Assembly (NCBI RefSeq): GCF_030052815.1
Contig: NC_079498.1
Span: 68,310,992 to 68,374,991 of the forward strand
Direction of reading: 5' to 3'
DNA from: Hevea brasiliensis
Taxonomy: Eukaryota > Streptophyta > Magnoliopsida > Malpighiales > Euphorbiaceae
Length of the DNA: 64,000 bases
In this document: positions 1-12,314 of the stretch, piece by piece
Layout of the letters: every line of letters starts with the position of its first letter
Position numbering within the stretch: position 1 is the stretch's first letter
Notes under the pieces: model-generated
Told to the model about the DNA's origin: nothing
The model's input: the letters and a program-made list of their open reading frames with translations, nothing else
The model's database searches: none
Translations under genes and position numbers: made by a program

Positions 1-947
1 GAGGGTAGGAACCTGCAGTACTCTGTGACCCGGATAGAGGAGGTTTCTCACTGAATATTTTCCCCTACTGCACTTCTTGCCACACATTCTTTGTGTCCCC
101 CATGGTTCTTCCTCTTTCCAGTAGGACCACTGAAACTCTGTTCTACTGATTTTCCCTCTTTCTCTGTCTTCTCTGATTTCTTTTTCTTAGGAACTGCTTT
201 AGATTCAATTCTTTCTAACTCTAAGGCTTGAGAAACAAGTTCAGAGAAGTTAGTGTGTTTGAATCCGACGACTTGTAAACTGATACTGGGCTTTAAGCCG
301 GTTTCAAACCTCTTGCATCTCTCCCTGCTGGTAGAAAGTAGACTTACTGCATAATGGCTTAGGCGGGAAAATTCCCTTTCATATTCAGCCACTGATCTAC
401 TCTCCTATTTCAGACTTACGAACTCTTGCAGCTTCTGGTCTACATAAGCATCAAGGACATATTTTTGCCTGAATTCCCTGAGAAAGTCATTCCATGTTAG
501 CACTACAGGTTCTACCAGACTGTGGGGAATGGTTTTCCACTAGTTATAAGCATCCCCCTGTAGCAAAGATACTGACTATTCAAATCTGAGCTCCTCTGTG
601 CAGTGCAGTTTCTTGAATACCCTATCCATCCTCTCTAACCACTGCTCTGCCTCTACAGGATCTACTATCACCTTGAACTCTATAGCCCCATATTTCATCA
701 ATTTGTCATACTGCCTCGCAGAAGATTGTGGTTGTACCACTAGTGTCTGTATTGTGACTTGAATAGGCACATTACCAGCCATTTGTTGGAACATTACAGC
801 CATCTGCTGAGCGAACTGAGCAGGAAACTGCAGTACTGCGGGGGCTGGTGCTGCTGAACCACTGACATTGTGTAGGGCTGGGGCATCCCCTTGTACCTCA
901 GCCTCTATAGATTGATCGACTGAATGATCACCCTCTTCCATAGTCAA
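1..947 (-). pseudogene. Gag of element A, partial and frameshifted
   Basis: The start codon lies at 947-945 (a second ATG follows at 941-939). The N-terminal 123 codons (947 to 576) are acidic and Gln/Pro/Ala-rich and end in the conserved stretch around VDPVEAEQWLERM, typical of chromovirus gag. After a break between about 575 and 393 the reading frame resumes at 392 with EYEREFSRLSHYA, the C-terminal half of the Retrotrans_gag core, followed by a Lys/Glu-rich linker. It would form the capsid-like shell of the retrotransposon particle. Loss of frame in the middle means this copy cannot make full-length gag. The zinc knuckle lies beyond the window. Confidence 0.75.
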
Positions 948-1100
948 TGCGAGGATCTTACAAATAACACAAGGAGATTTCCTCTCGTTAGTGCATATTT
1001 ATAATGTAATGTACTGTATGTATCAAACAATGATATTGAGCAGTTGCACTATGAAGAAAGAATATTCAAGTTACAGGTGAAAACAGAATTTAAAAACTAG

Positions 1101-1112
1101 CTCTGATATCAC
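1101..1112 (-). other. Primer binding site of element A (initiator Met tRNA type)
   Basis: The minus strand reads TGATATCAGAGC, one mismatch from the plant iMet primer site TGGTATCAGAGC. It lies 8 bases inside the LTR boundary at 1121. Confidence 0.75.
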
Positions 1113-1120
1113 AAAAACAT

Positions 1121-4100
1121 GTCACACCCTACCCCTCTGTAAGGCATAACATGATTCCGTAGTATACCTAATGAATTATCAACTTCGTCTATTAATAACT
1201 CATTAAATACACTGCAAGGGATTTTAAAACTTTTCTTACTTCTTTTTACAGTGGTGAGCACTATTTATAGGTGTTAGAAACTTTTTTGAACTTAAGTGAA
1301 AGAGCTAACAAATTTGAATTATTAGTCATTTCTATAAAAATTTTGGCGGAGTGCCCTCTGTATTTTGAATAAAACAGTTCTTCAAAAAAAAAAACCTGTA
1401 AAAAGCACTTCAAACATCTTTCTCAATCTCAACTCCAACAGTTAAACAACACAATATATTTCTCAACTCAAATCCACAATAATTTTTTTTTTCAATATTT
1501 TCAAAGGATGAGATAAAAGAAATATAGTATGAATTTTACAAGTCAAAATAACTCATAATTTATTTTACAACTTCAATGTACAATCTTAATTTACAACTGC
1601 TCAAAACCAAGAACAATATATACATACAGTGAACATACATTACAGTACAAAATGCAAAATATGGTATACTCAATATACCTGATGATCTCTCAGTGTTGCC
1701 CTAGCAGCCCAGTCTGCTGCCCTATCCGTCTGTCTACCTGCGACAACAATGAAAAGCTATCGCTAAGACAATGTCTCAGTGGTGCACAACATTAACCAAA
1801 TACAACTTTAAATCACAAATCATAAGTCATATAAATAGTGGATACTTAAATCATAGTTAAATTCAAGACAATGAATGTCAATAGTCAAAACATAGTTAAA
1901 TTCAAAAGACAGTGAATATCAATAAGAATTTAAACTCCATTTTACAAATTATCAAAGCTCATAATAACACAATTTAGCCAAATAATTTAAGAACACAGTG
2001 TTGCCAATTCATACACAACTTAAGCCATGACAAAAATTTCTGATCAATGCCGCGTTGTACACCACGACAAAGCAACCTACAACCCCACTAATCGAAATCA
2101 ATGAGGGAGGTGGCTAGCTAGCTAATGAGTACTCATCTGATCTACAACCTCAACTGGTAAACCAGAGAGGGAGGAAAATAAACGATCTCAACCCCATAAA
2201 TGGAGGAGGAATAATGTGATATTGTCATGCTAAGTGTGAACACAAAATCAATTCCAAACATTTTATTCAAATGATTTGTGAAAAATCCAATAAATTTCCA
2301 AAGTCATAATTTCATTCACAAGATGGCAACATAATTCATAATTAACTTCAAATTTCCATAAATCACACTAAATCAATTTTTCAATGACAAAAGGCTCAAA
2401 TAAGGTTTATTGTGCACAAACCTCTGATAACTGTCTCCTGGCCTTGACTCAGTGTTTCCTTCCCTTTCCCTGAGTCCTTGCTAACTGAGAAACATAATTT
2501 GAAGTGTTTCAGTGCTCATTTAAACTGCCTCTAACGATAATGCTTGATAATTAATTCACTGAATTTTATTATTTGCTTAGTCAACCTAATATGTCGACCC
2601 TCGATGCGTTCTAGGTAAATTAGGTTTTAATGTTACTAATATATCACATTCAATAGTCTTTTAGGGTTGGTACATGTTACCCAATTCATTTCCATGTATA
2701 TTGTGTTTTATTGCAATTTGCTGGATTACGGGATACTAGTTTGACCTAGCAGGACGACCTAGTTCCCTCAGTTTTCGGGTTTCGGTCAAAACTACAAACT
2801 TGTAGATCTATGTCTTATTGCACGCGGGGCAAAATTTCAAGTCATTCTGAGTTTACTAGACCAAGTTATGATCATTTTACTATTGCTGGTCAAAATGCAT
2901 CAAAATTGGTCACTTTAGGTCATTTTAGGTCACTTTTGGTTCGGCCAGTTTTTGGACCCGAACTTGTGCAAGCTATTTGACTTGCTTATGGTCATTTCTG
3001 AGCTTTGGTATCTTCATAAGACTTGTAGATATAGGTCTTAACTATTCATGGTCAAAATTTCAGGTCAATTGGACCTGTTTTGAGTGAGTTATGGCCTAAA
3101 CACTAACTGCTGCCCAAATGGTCAATTTTCAGGCCTTAATTGCACTAATCCGGATTCGGTCACTTTTCAAGTTACCTTACAAGCAGAATTTTGGTAAGCT
3201 TCCTTCATGAAAGTTGGCACATTTTGTGCCTAGTTTCACCTCCAATTGGTCTCATACCAATTGGAGCCACACACTTAAGGTTTTAGACCGAAAACATAAA
3301 CTGCCCTATTGCATTTTGTTCATTACTCATCAAAGGACACTTTTAACACTTATCAAACTACACATTCATGCCAATTCTAGTTTGTACCATAACCTAAACA
3401 CAATTCACAACATATTTTTAGTCATTTTGGCAGCTTATAATCACACTCAATATGCACCATATAGTACAGAATTTTTCAAGCTCAAATTATAAACAATTCA
3501 ATCACCTAACCTAGCTCATTTACATGTCCAACCTCACACCATCATACATATACACAAGCTGCCATAACAAGTATCACAATTCAACATTAATATTCCATAA
3601 ACCAAACATGAAATAACATTTTTATGGTTCACCAAATCAAGCTACCGATTCATACACCTCTCTCTACATTAATGTCCAAGCTTCCAAATTCAAGTATACA
3701 TTCACAATATACTTAGTATACATCACCCAATTTATTCCTACACATATAAACACATAATCGACCCTTTAATCTACCATTTACAAGCAAGAATAAACTGTCC
3801 TTAAGGAGTTTCCATGGCTGCCAAAAATACACCTCTCCCTTTAAACATTAAACCTCAAAAATCTCTCCATAATTCAAGTACCCATAACATTCTTACTAAC
3901 TTTATTGAAGCCATAACACAAAAACACAAACTTACCACTTTGGAAACTCTTCAAAATCTCTCCAAACCTTGGTCTTCTTGTTGCCTATCCACTGCCCAAG
4001 GTGTATGGACAATCTTTAATTGAGGAAAGTGCCAAGAAAAGAGCTTGAATCTCATATGCATGGAGCTCCAAGGTGGACGGCAATGGTGGTTCCCCTTGAG

Positions 4101-4805
4101 AGCATTTCGGCTGGTTCTTTGGCAAGGTGAGGAAGAAGATGAAATCTGTCCAAATGGTGAGTTAGTGGTCCACTTTGATGGGTGAGTGGAGCACTAAGCT
4201 TAATTTAATATTAGTTTAACCTTAACTTTCCTTATTCCCACATTTAACTCTCCATTTTTGCTATTTACATTAGGTGCCACTAATTTAATTTTTTATTATA
4301 TTTTCCAAGTGTAATATCATGTATTTTTAATGGACATTTAGGTCAAAAGACAACTCGGGGTGTCAAATGACCACACTACCCCTATTCGGGTTGCATTCTC
4401 GATTTTTCAGTAACACCAGGTTTTGTCCGTTTTTCGATTTCTTACTTTTCTTTGTACTAATTAATTAATTTTTCTTTGATAATTCTAATGGTATTTATAC
4501 TTCAATAGACATTTATTTAAGTCCTAAAAATATTGTCCAAGGTTCCCCACGGTCCAGGGCTAGTCAACGGTCCACGCCGCGACTTTCCGGTGCGGTCACC
4601 CATCGCTAGGATTCTCGGCTCGCTTAACTTAGTTACATTTCTTTGCTATTATTTTTGCTTCGTTTTTCTTGTATTTTCTTTTCTTGTATTTCATTATTTT
4701 ATGTCTCCTTACTCATATCTAAGTGTAGTTCTAGGCATCCTAGCTGTCCGGATAATACTGGTCACTGGAACAGTAGAACGCACTACCGAACTTAGGGGTG
4801 TTACA
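1121..4805 (-). repeat. 5' LTR of element A, 3685 bp
   Basis: On the minus strand the LTR starts TGTAACACCCCTAAGTTC at 4805 and ends GTGTGACA at 1121. It has no gene of its own; short open frames at 3214-3492 and 3814-4023 look like chance. It carries the twin hairpin (1740-1779), degenerate 'gccataact...gaaattt...tcatgaag' modules (about 2765-3260), a short direct repeat of aggtca-ttt (2905-2940) and the conserved U3 blocks near its 5' end (about 4560-4790). It is the same family as the D LTR. Confidence 0.8.
1740..1779 (-). promoter_or_regulatory. Twin hairpin in LTR A
   Basis: Hairpin 2 arms GCGACAAC (1740-1747) and GCTATCGC (1756-1763) pair with two wobbles on the RNA strand. Hairpin 1 (1763-1779) is CTAAGAC-aat-GTCTCAG, one mismatch. 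The two share base 1763. Same arrangement as in G, C, B, E, F and D. Confidence 0.55.
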
Positions 4806-6328
4806 CTAAGCATGATAAATGCTCAATTTGATCAGCTCACAAAGAGACTCGAAAGAATGCAAGCCAATGTAGTTGGTATAAATAGTCAACATGAGGACAG
4901 CTATGGAGGAGGATACATGAGTTCAGAATACAACAATTTCAATAAACCCTCCACAGAACAGATGAACTACGTGAATAATGGAGGAAACTTCAACCAGAGG
5001 CAGCTCAACAATCCATATTCAAATACTTACAATCCTAGATGGAGGAACCACCCAAATTTCTCATGGTCTAATCAGCCAAACTAGCCAATAAATAAGCAAC
5101 AAGGGTACAAACTACCAGCACCCCCTGGATTTTAGAACAGAGGTCAAAACTTTGCACAGCCATCACTACCTCTCCAACCTCAACAATCTGAACTGAAAAT
5201 GACCATGGAAACCTTGATGGAAGGATTCCTAGCAGCTCACCAACAACAAAATGAATTGATTAAACAGCTAACTTCCAGAGTGGACCAACTTGCTACTCAT
5301 AACAATATGCGAGAGAATCAAATCACTCAGCAAGCAAGTTGTTCAAGTAAGGCTATTGGAAAACTGCCTAGCCAACCAGAAATGAACCCAACGGAGCATT
5401 GTAAGACAGTTACACTGAGGAGCGAGAGAACTCTATTACAACCAGAGGTAGAGCCAACAGAGGAAACCATAGAAGAATCTAAAGGCCAAGCAGAGAAAAA
5501 GGAGGAGGAAGCTAAGAAAGATCAGGAAGAAGAAGTAAGGAAGACAAATAAATTACCAGAGCCATACCAGCCTCCCCTACCTTTTCCTCAGAGATTTCAT
5601 AAAGCCAAATTGAACAAACAGTTTGGAAAGTTTTTAGAGGTTTTATAGAAACTTTACATTAACATCCCCTTTACTGAAGCACTTTCTCATATGCCATCTT
5701 ATGCCAAATTTCAAAAGAAAATTCTGTCAAAGAAAAGAAAGTAGACGACTATGGAACAGTAGCTCTAACAGAGGAATGCAGTGCCATTCTACAAAACAAA
5801 CTGCCTTCAAAGTTGAAAGATCTAGGAAGCTTCTCCATACCCTGCCTCATTGGTAATAAGAAAATAGACAACGCCCTCTGTGATCTTGGGGCAAGCGTTA
5901 ATTTAATGCCTCTATCAATATGCAAAAAGTTGGAGATCGGAGAACTGAAGCCCACAGCAATCTCATTGCAATTGGCTGATCGATCTATTAAATATCCTGT
6001 GGGAATACTTGAGAACATTCCTATCAAAGTGGGCAAATTCTTCATTCTAGTGGACTTTATTGTCCTTGAGATGGAATAGGGTGTTTAAATTTCTATCATC
6101 TTGGGAAGACCATTCTTAGCAACCGCCGGAGCCACCATAGACGTAAAAAATGGGCGACTAACCCTCAAGGTAGGAGAAGAAGAAGTGGAGTTCAACTTGT
6201 TTGACACAATGAAACACAAATTTGAACCTGATGAATGCTTCAAGGTTGATTCAATTGACGAACCAGTTGAAAAGGAATTTCATAAGACACATCTTAAAGA
6301 TCCTTTTGACTTAAGGCATCTACTATAG
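4806..6328 (+). pseudogene. Element J: Athila gag-protease fragment
   Basis: From 4806 the plus strand reads the C-terminal part of an Athila-type gag: an Asn/Tyr-rich stretch ending NPYSNTYNPRWRNHPNFSW, then at 5199 a Gln-rich helix and a Glu/Lys-rich linker before LPEPYQPPLPFPQRF. From 5813 an aspartic protease-like domain carries LCDLGASVNLMPLS (catalytic Asp in DLGAS) and, at 6101, GRPFLATAGATIDV. In-frame stops (about 5082, 5133, 5646, 6077, 6086) and at least one frameshift near 5740 show decay. The left end is cut by LTR A at 4806. The right end fuses to B near 6310-6330, so RT, RNase H and integrase are missing. It is the oldest layer on this side. Confidence 0.8.
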
Positions 6329-8130
6329 CTTTGCCAGGCTAGTAGTCAATCAAGTGGTCATAGTCTTTTATCAATTATAACCATCTTCTTTGCCTCAAAT
6401 TCAGCTCTTTTTGAGTGCTCAGATACTTCAAACTCTTGTGATCTGTGTATATATAGCACTTCTCTCCATACATATAATGTCTCTAAATTTTCAAGGCACT
6501 GCTAGCTCCAAGTCATGTGTAGGATAGTTTCTCTCATATGGCTCAAGCTGGCGTGAAGCATAGGCAATGACGTTTCTATCTTGCATCAACACACAACCTA
6601 AACCATTGTGAGAAGCATCACTGTATATGGTGTACTCTTTACTCAGTGTAGGTAAAGTTAAGACTGGAGCTTCAGTTAAACACTATTTTAGTTCATCAAA
6701 ACTCTTTTGACACTAATCAATCCACTAAAATTTCACATCTTTTTATAGCAATTTAGTTAGTGGCGATGCCAATATGGAGAATCCCTTCACAAATCTACGA
6801 TAATATCTGGCTAACCTGAGAAAACTACAAACTTCTATGACATTCATGGGCAGCTTTCAGTTAAGAATAGCTTCTACCTTGCTGGGATCCACCTTGATAC
6901 CCTCTGCAGATACAATACGCCCTAAAAAGGCAATCTCCTTCAGCCAAAACTCACATTTAAACAGTTTGGCATACAACTATTTCTCCCTCAAAGTCTGCAA
7001 TATAATTCTCAAGTGCTTATCATGCTCCTCTACATTCTTCGAATACACCAAAATGTCATCTATAAACACCACTATGAACTGGTCAAGATATGGCCTGAAG
7101 ATTGGGTTCATCAGGTCCATAAATATAGCCAGAGCGTTAGTCAATCCGAATGGCATCACCAGAAATTTATAATGGCCATACCGAGTCCTAAAAGCAGTTT
7201 TAGGAATACTCTGCTCTGCACCTTCAATTGGTAGTATCCCGATCTCAAATCTAACTTGGAGAATACAGCTGCATCTTTCAACTGATTAAACAAATCATCA
7301 ATCCATGGTAAAAGGATATCTATTCTTTATTATCACCTTGTTCAACTGTCTATAGTCTATGCACAGATGGAGAGTACCATCCTTCTTCTTGACAAACAAT
7401 AGTGGTGCTCCCTAAGGTGACACATTAGGGTGGATGAAACCCTTATCTTGCAACTCTTGTAACTGCACCTTCAACTCTTTCAACTTAGCAGATGCCATTC
7501 TATATGGAGTGATGGAGATTGGCTCTACACCAGGCATCAATTCAATTTCAAACTGCACCTTTCTTTTAGGAGGCAATCCTGGCAATTCATCAGGGAAGAC
7601 ATCCAAAAAGTCACACACTGTAGGGATATCCTTCAGATCTGGACTCCCTACCCATGTGTCTATCACATGAGCTGAGTAAGCTTCACACCCCTTCCGAATC
7701 ATTCTTCTAGCAAGTGCAGCTGAAATGAGATTTGATGGCAATAACTACCTCTCCCCATGTATTACTACATCTGCATACTTGGCAAGACCAAAAGTGACTA
7801 TTTTCAGTCTACAATCAATCATTTCGTGATGCCTAGCTAGCCAATCCATGCCCAAGATGATATCATAATCTCTGAAGGGCATTTCAATCAGATCATATAA
7901 GAATGTATGTCATTGGATCACCAACGAACAATTCTTATACAATTTGTTCATCCTAACTTCTTGTCCTAAAGGACTAATCACCAGCACATCAAAATCCATT
8001 TTCATGTAAGGAATAGTGACAGAATAAACAATTCTAGCACTAACATATGAGTGAGTGGAGCCAGGATCAAATAGCACATAAACATTCTATTCAAAGATTG
8101 AGAATGTATTAGCAACTACATTTGAAGTCT
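6329..8130 (-). pseudogene. Pol of element B: protease, RT and RNase H remnants
   Basis: The protease active site DPGSTHSYV lies at about 8076-8044, and the typical LGMDWLARHH block follows near 7860. An open stretch 7741-7412 covers the protease-RT linker (FPDELPGLPP, then ITPYRMA). RT continues with [15 protein letters not shown] near 7390-7340 and the fingers/palm; MPFGLTNA and the catalytic [10 protein letters not shown] lie in 7159-6977. RNase H follows to about 6329, ending near the TDHKSLKYL and PGKAIVDA blocks. Stops and frameshifts occur throughout, and integrase is gone. It was an RNA-templated DNA polymerase with RNase H; this copy is dead. Confidence 0.8.
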
Positions 8131-9081
8131 CGGCCTCTTCCCTTTGGCACATGGTGTACACCCTAGCTGGTGCACCACTCTGTTCTGGTTGATTCGCTGT
8201 ACCCTGACTGTTAGAAGTACTGCCCCTACATTTGCCTCTACCTCTGTTGACTGACTATGAACCTCTAGTGGCAGAACCTTGAATCGATCCTTCAGCTACT
8301 GTAGGTGGCCCAGATCTATGGGAACTAGTGCAACCCTTAGCAAACTGTCCCATTCCACCACAATTGTAATAGGCTCCTATGGCCTTATAGCATACCCCTT
8401 CATGTACCTTGCCATAAGTTTCACAGATACGAACAGGAAAGAAATTCCTGGGCGCTTGTTGACTTGATCTAGGTGGCCTCTGTCCTGAGGATCTTCCTCT
8501 ACCAAATCTACTAGTATTGGGTCCCCCAAAGTGTTTTCTCTTTCTTGAACCACTGCCTAAACTCTGACTAGCAGTCTTCCCACTCTTCTCTTTTTCTCAT
8601 TTTCCCTTCTTAGCTGTCCCTTCCAATTTTATCCTTTCCAATTCCAGGGCTTAGGATATCAATTCAGAGAAGTTTTCATGTCAAAACCCAACTACTTGTA
8701 GCCTCAAACTAGGCCTCAATCTAGCTTTAAACCGCTTACATCGATCTCTACACCAGATAAGCAGACTCCCTGCATAATGGCTTAGGCAAGAGAAATCTCT
8801 CTCATACTCAACAACTGTTCTATCCCCTTATTTCAAACTCAGAAACTCTTGTAGCTTCATGTCAACATACGTGTTGGGGGCATATTTTTGCCTAAATTCT
8901 CTGAGAAAATCTCCCCAGGTTAGGACTGGAGGCTCTACCAAACTATTGGGGATGGTCTTCCACCAGTCATATGCATCCCCATGAAATAAAGAAATATATT
9001 ACTCCAATTACAATTCATCTATTCATTGCAACTTCTTGAAGACCCTTTCCATCCGTTTTAACCACTGTTCTGCTTCTAATG
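8131..9081 (-). pseudogene. Gag of element B, middle and C-terminal part
   Basis: Reading leftwards from 9081, the frame gives the Retrotrans_gag core (FLREFRQKY, then EYERDFSRLSHYA near 8810-8780), a basic linker and a zinc-knuckle region around YYNCGGMGQFAKGC (near 8375-8330; the second His position is Gln, so the knuckle is altered). Several stops interrupt the frame, including one after the Leu/Lys-rich core and one near 8660. The N-terminus is at 20437-20173, separated by insertion of E. Non-functional. Confidence 0.75.
9077..9081. other. Target-site duplication of element E (left copy)
   Basis: TAATG, repeated exactly at 20168-20172, flanks the TG..CA ends of the E LTRs. Confidence 0.9.
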
Positions 9082-11499
9082 TGTAAAATCCTCACTTTAG
9101 CTAGTCCGTACAGTCTACTATTCCGGTGATCAGTGTCGGTCCAGACAGCTAGAACGTCCGGAAAAATATTTAAACTAAAGTGAGGAACCATAATTAACTC
9201 AAATATTAATAAGAAAAATTTAGGAAAAATTTTAGGAATAAAATACAACCAAGTTAAATGAGCCGGTGCCCTAGCGATGGGTAACCAAGTGAGAAGTTGC
9301 GGTTCTCTCAACTAGGATCCCTAGACCATGGGGAAAAATTATAAAATAATTTTTGGGACTCCAGAGAAGGGTCATTGAGGTTCTTATGGCATTAGAATGC
9401 CAAGAAAATACTTAGAAAAATTTTTCAATCGGTACAGACAATTTTGGCCCATTAAGCCAAATGGAGGGCATTTTGGTCATTTCGTCTTCAGAGATGATTT
9501 TTGGCCAACTTGTCCAGTTAAATAAATAATTTATATAACATAAAATATGACTAAAGGTTGTTAAAAATTTAATTGAAATTAATTAGACAAGAAATGGAGA
9601 GAAAATGAAAGAAAATGGCATTATAACATCATAGTGATGTCATTAAGATTCTCCCAACCAACCCAATTTTGACACATGGCATAAACATATTTAAAAGAGA
9701 CTAAATGGGCTGCAAAATGAAGAAAAAATCAGAACACCTTCTTCTCTTCTTCTCCTTTACGTCAACACTCCCACCATGGCCACCATGAATAAGCTTTTTC
9801 AAGCTTAATTTTCCCTAGCTTTCTTCCACCAAAAACCCTAATTGTCAACACAAAAACTTGCTCTTACACCTTGGTGATTCTTTTGGGAGCAAAAAGAAGA
9901 GGAAAACAAGAGCTTTAGAAAGTGGGAAAATCTCACTCCATAGAGGTTAGTGACCTAACCATGAATTCTACTTTAAATTCATGTTAAGGGCTTTGAATGA
10001 GTGTAAATTACAAAGAAATATTATTGAATACCATTTGTATGTAAACCCTAGATTTTCGCATCCATGGTTAGGGTTTGATTGTGTTGATTTTAATGAAGTT
10101 AAAAGACTATTATGGCTGCCCACAACATGTATTTACTAAGTGGATTGATGAAATGAAGTGAAAATGCATGTGTGGTAATGTTTGAGTTAGGGTTTGAGGT
10201 GGAAAAATGGGACTTTGACCATGTGAGGATGGAAGTAGGTTTTAATGGTCAATTAGTGACCATTTGGTTTGGTTTGAATAAAAAATGAAGTGTATTTAGT
10301 GATGAGATTTGGCTTTAGTGTGGCTGCCCTAGGTGACCTGCAGAATTGGACATGAGTCCAGTAGGTTTGGGCAGCCATAACTTGAATTGTAGAGGTTCAA
10401 TTGGTGCAAGGCCAATTGGACATGAAACTAGACACATAATGGCACAACTTTGGTGAAGAAACCATGCCCATAAAACCAAACCAAGTGGACCAAAAGCTTA
10501 CCCTAATCCGGGTGATCTGCAGTCTGCCTGGGCAAAATGACTGACTAAACAGTGTTTAGTCATTTGGCCATAACTCAGTGTAGAATAGTCCAATTGAGCT
10601 GAAATTTTACCAGAAACAATCTGAGATATAGACCAACAACTTTCATGAAGAAACCTAACCCAAATTATGACCAGAACCTATCCAATAAGTGAGTTGCAGT
10701 CAGTGTTCATTGCACTATAGATATGGTCAGTCCAGAAATTCTGGACAGAATTTTAATCCGGCCAGTTGTGGTTTTTGGGCCATAACGTGTACTACAAAAC
10801 TCCAAATGGAGTGATTCAAAAAAGAAAATTCAACTAGACAAAATAAGGAACTACTTTCATGTTGATCATTTTGCTAAATTCCCACTGCAAAAATGACCAA
10901 TGGAATAGTAAAGATTAAGCATGAAAACTGAAAATTTTGTTCAATTAGCATTAAGCTTAGAAATGGTATGGGCAACCAATACCAACAAATTTTGAATGCA
11001 AAATGTGGAATGTTGGGAGTATTAAAACCAATGTACCTATTGGCTATGCAAAAGTCAACATTTTGATTGACTAATGAAGTGAATAGTAACACCAAAACTT
11101 GAAATTCAAAAATTGTAAAAACTCAGAGGTGTAAAATGCCCTAGTATACCTAACAAGATTGGTTTGGATAGCTTGGCATGCCAATAGGGTTCTATTAGCA
11201 GTACTACATATGGCTTCATGCCATTATGTGTTTCATGGCTCCCATGCCATTCTGTGACATAATAGCCTTTGGCTATGTTATTTGAGTTGATATACTTGGG
11301 TTTTAACCCTGATAATTGTTATAGCTTATTAGCTGTTCTGTTGCACACCTGGAGACACAATGTGACCGATGGTGTGATGGTCCAAGATACTTAGTACCCA
11401 GTGCCAGTTTACTTTTTTATCCAGTTCAGTCAACTAGTATGGGTTACTCGGGCAATAATAATAAACCTTACCAAATTTTAAGTGAATAATACTGCATAA

Positions 11500-11530
11500 T
11501 TATTTTATTTTATTTTATTTTATTTTATAT
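11500..11530. repeat. TTTTA microsatellite in the 5' LTR of E
   Basis: About six tandem ATTTT units directly before the twin hairpin. The 3' LTR copy (about 19470-19503) is one to two units longer and has one C interruption. Confidence 0.8.
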
Positions 11531-11538
11531 TGTCATCA

Positions 11539-11577
11539 CTAAGCAGAATTGCTTAGCGCGTCGCTTTTGCCACGCGC
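11539..11577 (+). promoter_or_regulatory. Twin hairpin in the 5' LTR of E
   Basis: Hairpin 1 is CTAAGCA-gaat-TGCTTAG (11539-11556, 7 perfect pairs). Hairpin 2 is GCGCGTCGC-tttt-GCCACGCGC (11556-11577, 9-base arms with one C/C mismatch). They share base 11556. The 3' LTR copy is at 19514-19552 with a wobble in hairpin 1 and a weakened hairpin 2. Confidence 0.65.
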
Positions 11578-12191
11578 AAGTATTGGAGACCTAGCTGGGG
11601 AGCCTAGCAGACATCAGACGGGGTGAGCCTTTAGAGCTACATTTGGGGTCCAGAGTCACCTCACATCTGCACTGCATATGGTAGGACATTAGGACTATAG
11701 GTGGCCCTTTTGTATTTTTGCATTTTGTATTAGTTTGGATTGTAACTATAAACTCCTGTAATTATGTATTAATATAAATATATGAAATTTCATATTATTG
11801 AGATTTTCTGCATAATGTATGTTGATAAATGAAATGTTGAGAATTATTTGTGAATATGCTTCAAGTGATGAAGTGAATAGAAAGGTTTTTGAAAATAGTA
11901 TTGTGATTTGAGATTGAGATTTTTGAGATTGACTTGAATGTGTATAATGGAGTTTGGATTTGGAAATTATTTTGGAAGTGTTTTTAAACAGTTGGAAGAA
12001 CTGCTTTTCAATTTACAGTGACACTCTGCATTTTCTATAAAATTTGTGGATAAATTCAGATTTATCAAAACTGAAAATAAATGAATTAAAAAGGGATAAA
12101 TTGTAATAGAAACATAAATTGGTGCTCCAGCACACTGAGTGGCATAACTTGCTCGACTACACTGTAGACGGGTAGGGGGCGTCACATTTAG

Positions 12192-12203
12192 TGGTATCAG
12201 AGC
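12192..12203 (+). other. Primer binding site of element E
   Basis: TGGTATCAGAGC, the exact plant initiator-Met-tRNA primer site, 5 bases after the 5' LTR. Confidence 0.9.
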
Positions 12204-12314
12204 ATCTGTTTAGGTGTTTCTGGGCCTAGATAGAGTGCATACCATTTCATTGCATTTGTAAGTGTTGAGGTGACACTAATGCAGATCTGTTTGTTTTCTT
12301 ATTTTGAATAGGAT

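Larger units (their letters stand above)
1..4805 (-). mobile_element. Element A: 5' part of a Ty3/gypsy chromovirus (Tekay/Del-like), cut by window edge
   Basis: Read on the minus strand, the order is LTR (4805 to 1121), an initiator-Met-type primer site (1112 to 1101) and gag (947 to 1), then the element leaves the window. The LTR is bounded by TG..CA. Its outer end (4805) abuts Athila coding sequence, so A inserted into that older element. The target-site duplication cannot be tested because the other end lies outside. The LTR matches those of D and H in sequence and layout. Assignment to the Tekay/Del lineage rests on LTR length (3.7 kb), the Met primer site and gag similarity to E and D, and is inferred. 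Confidence 0.8.
6329..9081 (-). mobile_element. Element B, part 1: pol and gag of a minus-strand chromovirus
   Basis: Minus-strand order from 9081 leftwards is gag, protease, RT and RNase H, stopping at about 6329 where it meets Athila sequence; integrase and 3' LTR are absent. The gag start, primer site and LTR continue at 20173-21893. The 5 bases TAATG at 9077-9081 recur at 20168-20172, the duplication made by insertion of E. Removing E rejoins the conserved gag stretch around VDPLEAEQW. Confidence 0.8.
9082..12186 (+). repeat. 5' LTR of element E, 3105 bp
   Basis: Starts TGTAAAATCC and ends GGCGTCACA. It holds no gene. Inside are the U3 blocks (CCGGTGATCAGTGTCGG near 9121-9150; GAGCCGGTGCCCTAGCGATGG near 9260-9285), three degenerate modules of about 200 bp (about 10375, 10560 and 10775), a TTTTA microsatellite (about 11500-11528) and the twin hairpin (11539-11577). 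Short antisense open frames (9015-9311, 10874-11095) look like chance. Confidence 0.9.

Noticed and set aside
4533..5084. Open frame of 183 codons on the plus strand
   Set aside because: It runs from the reverse strand of LTR A across the LTR boundary (4805) into Athila gag, so it is a chance fusion and not a gene.
9015..9311. Antisense 98-codon frame across the B-E junction
   Set aside because: It spans the TSD and the LTR start, so it arose by insertion.
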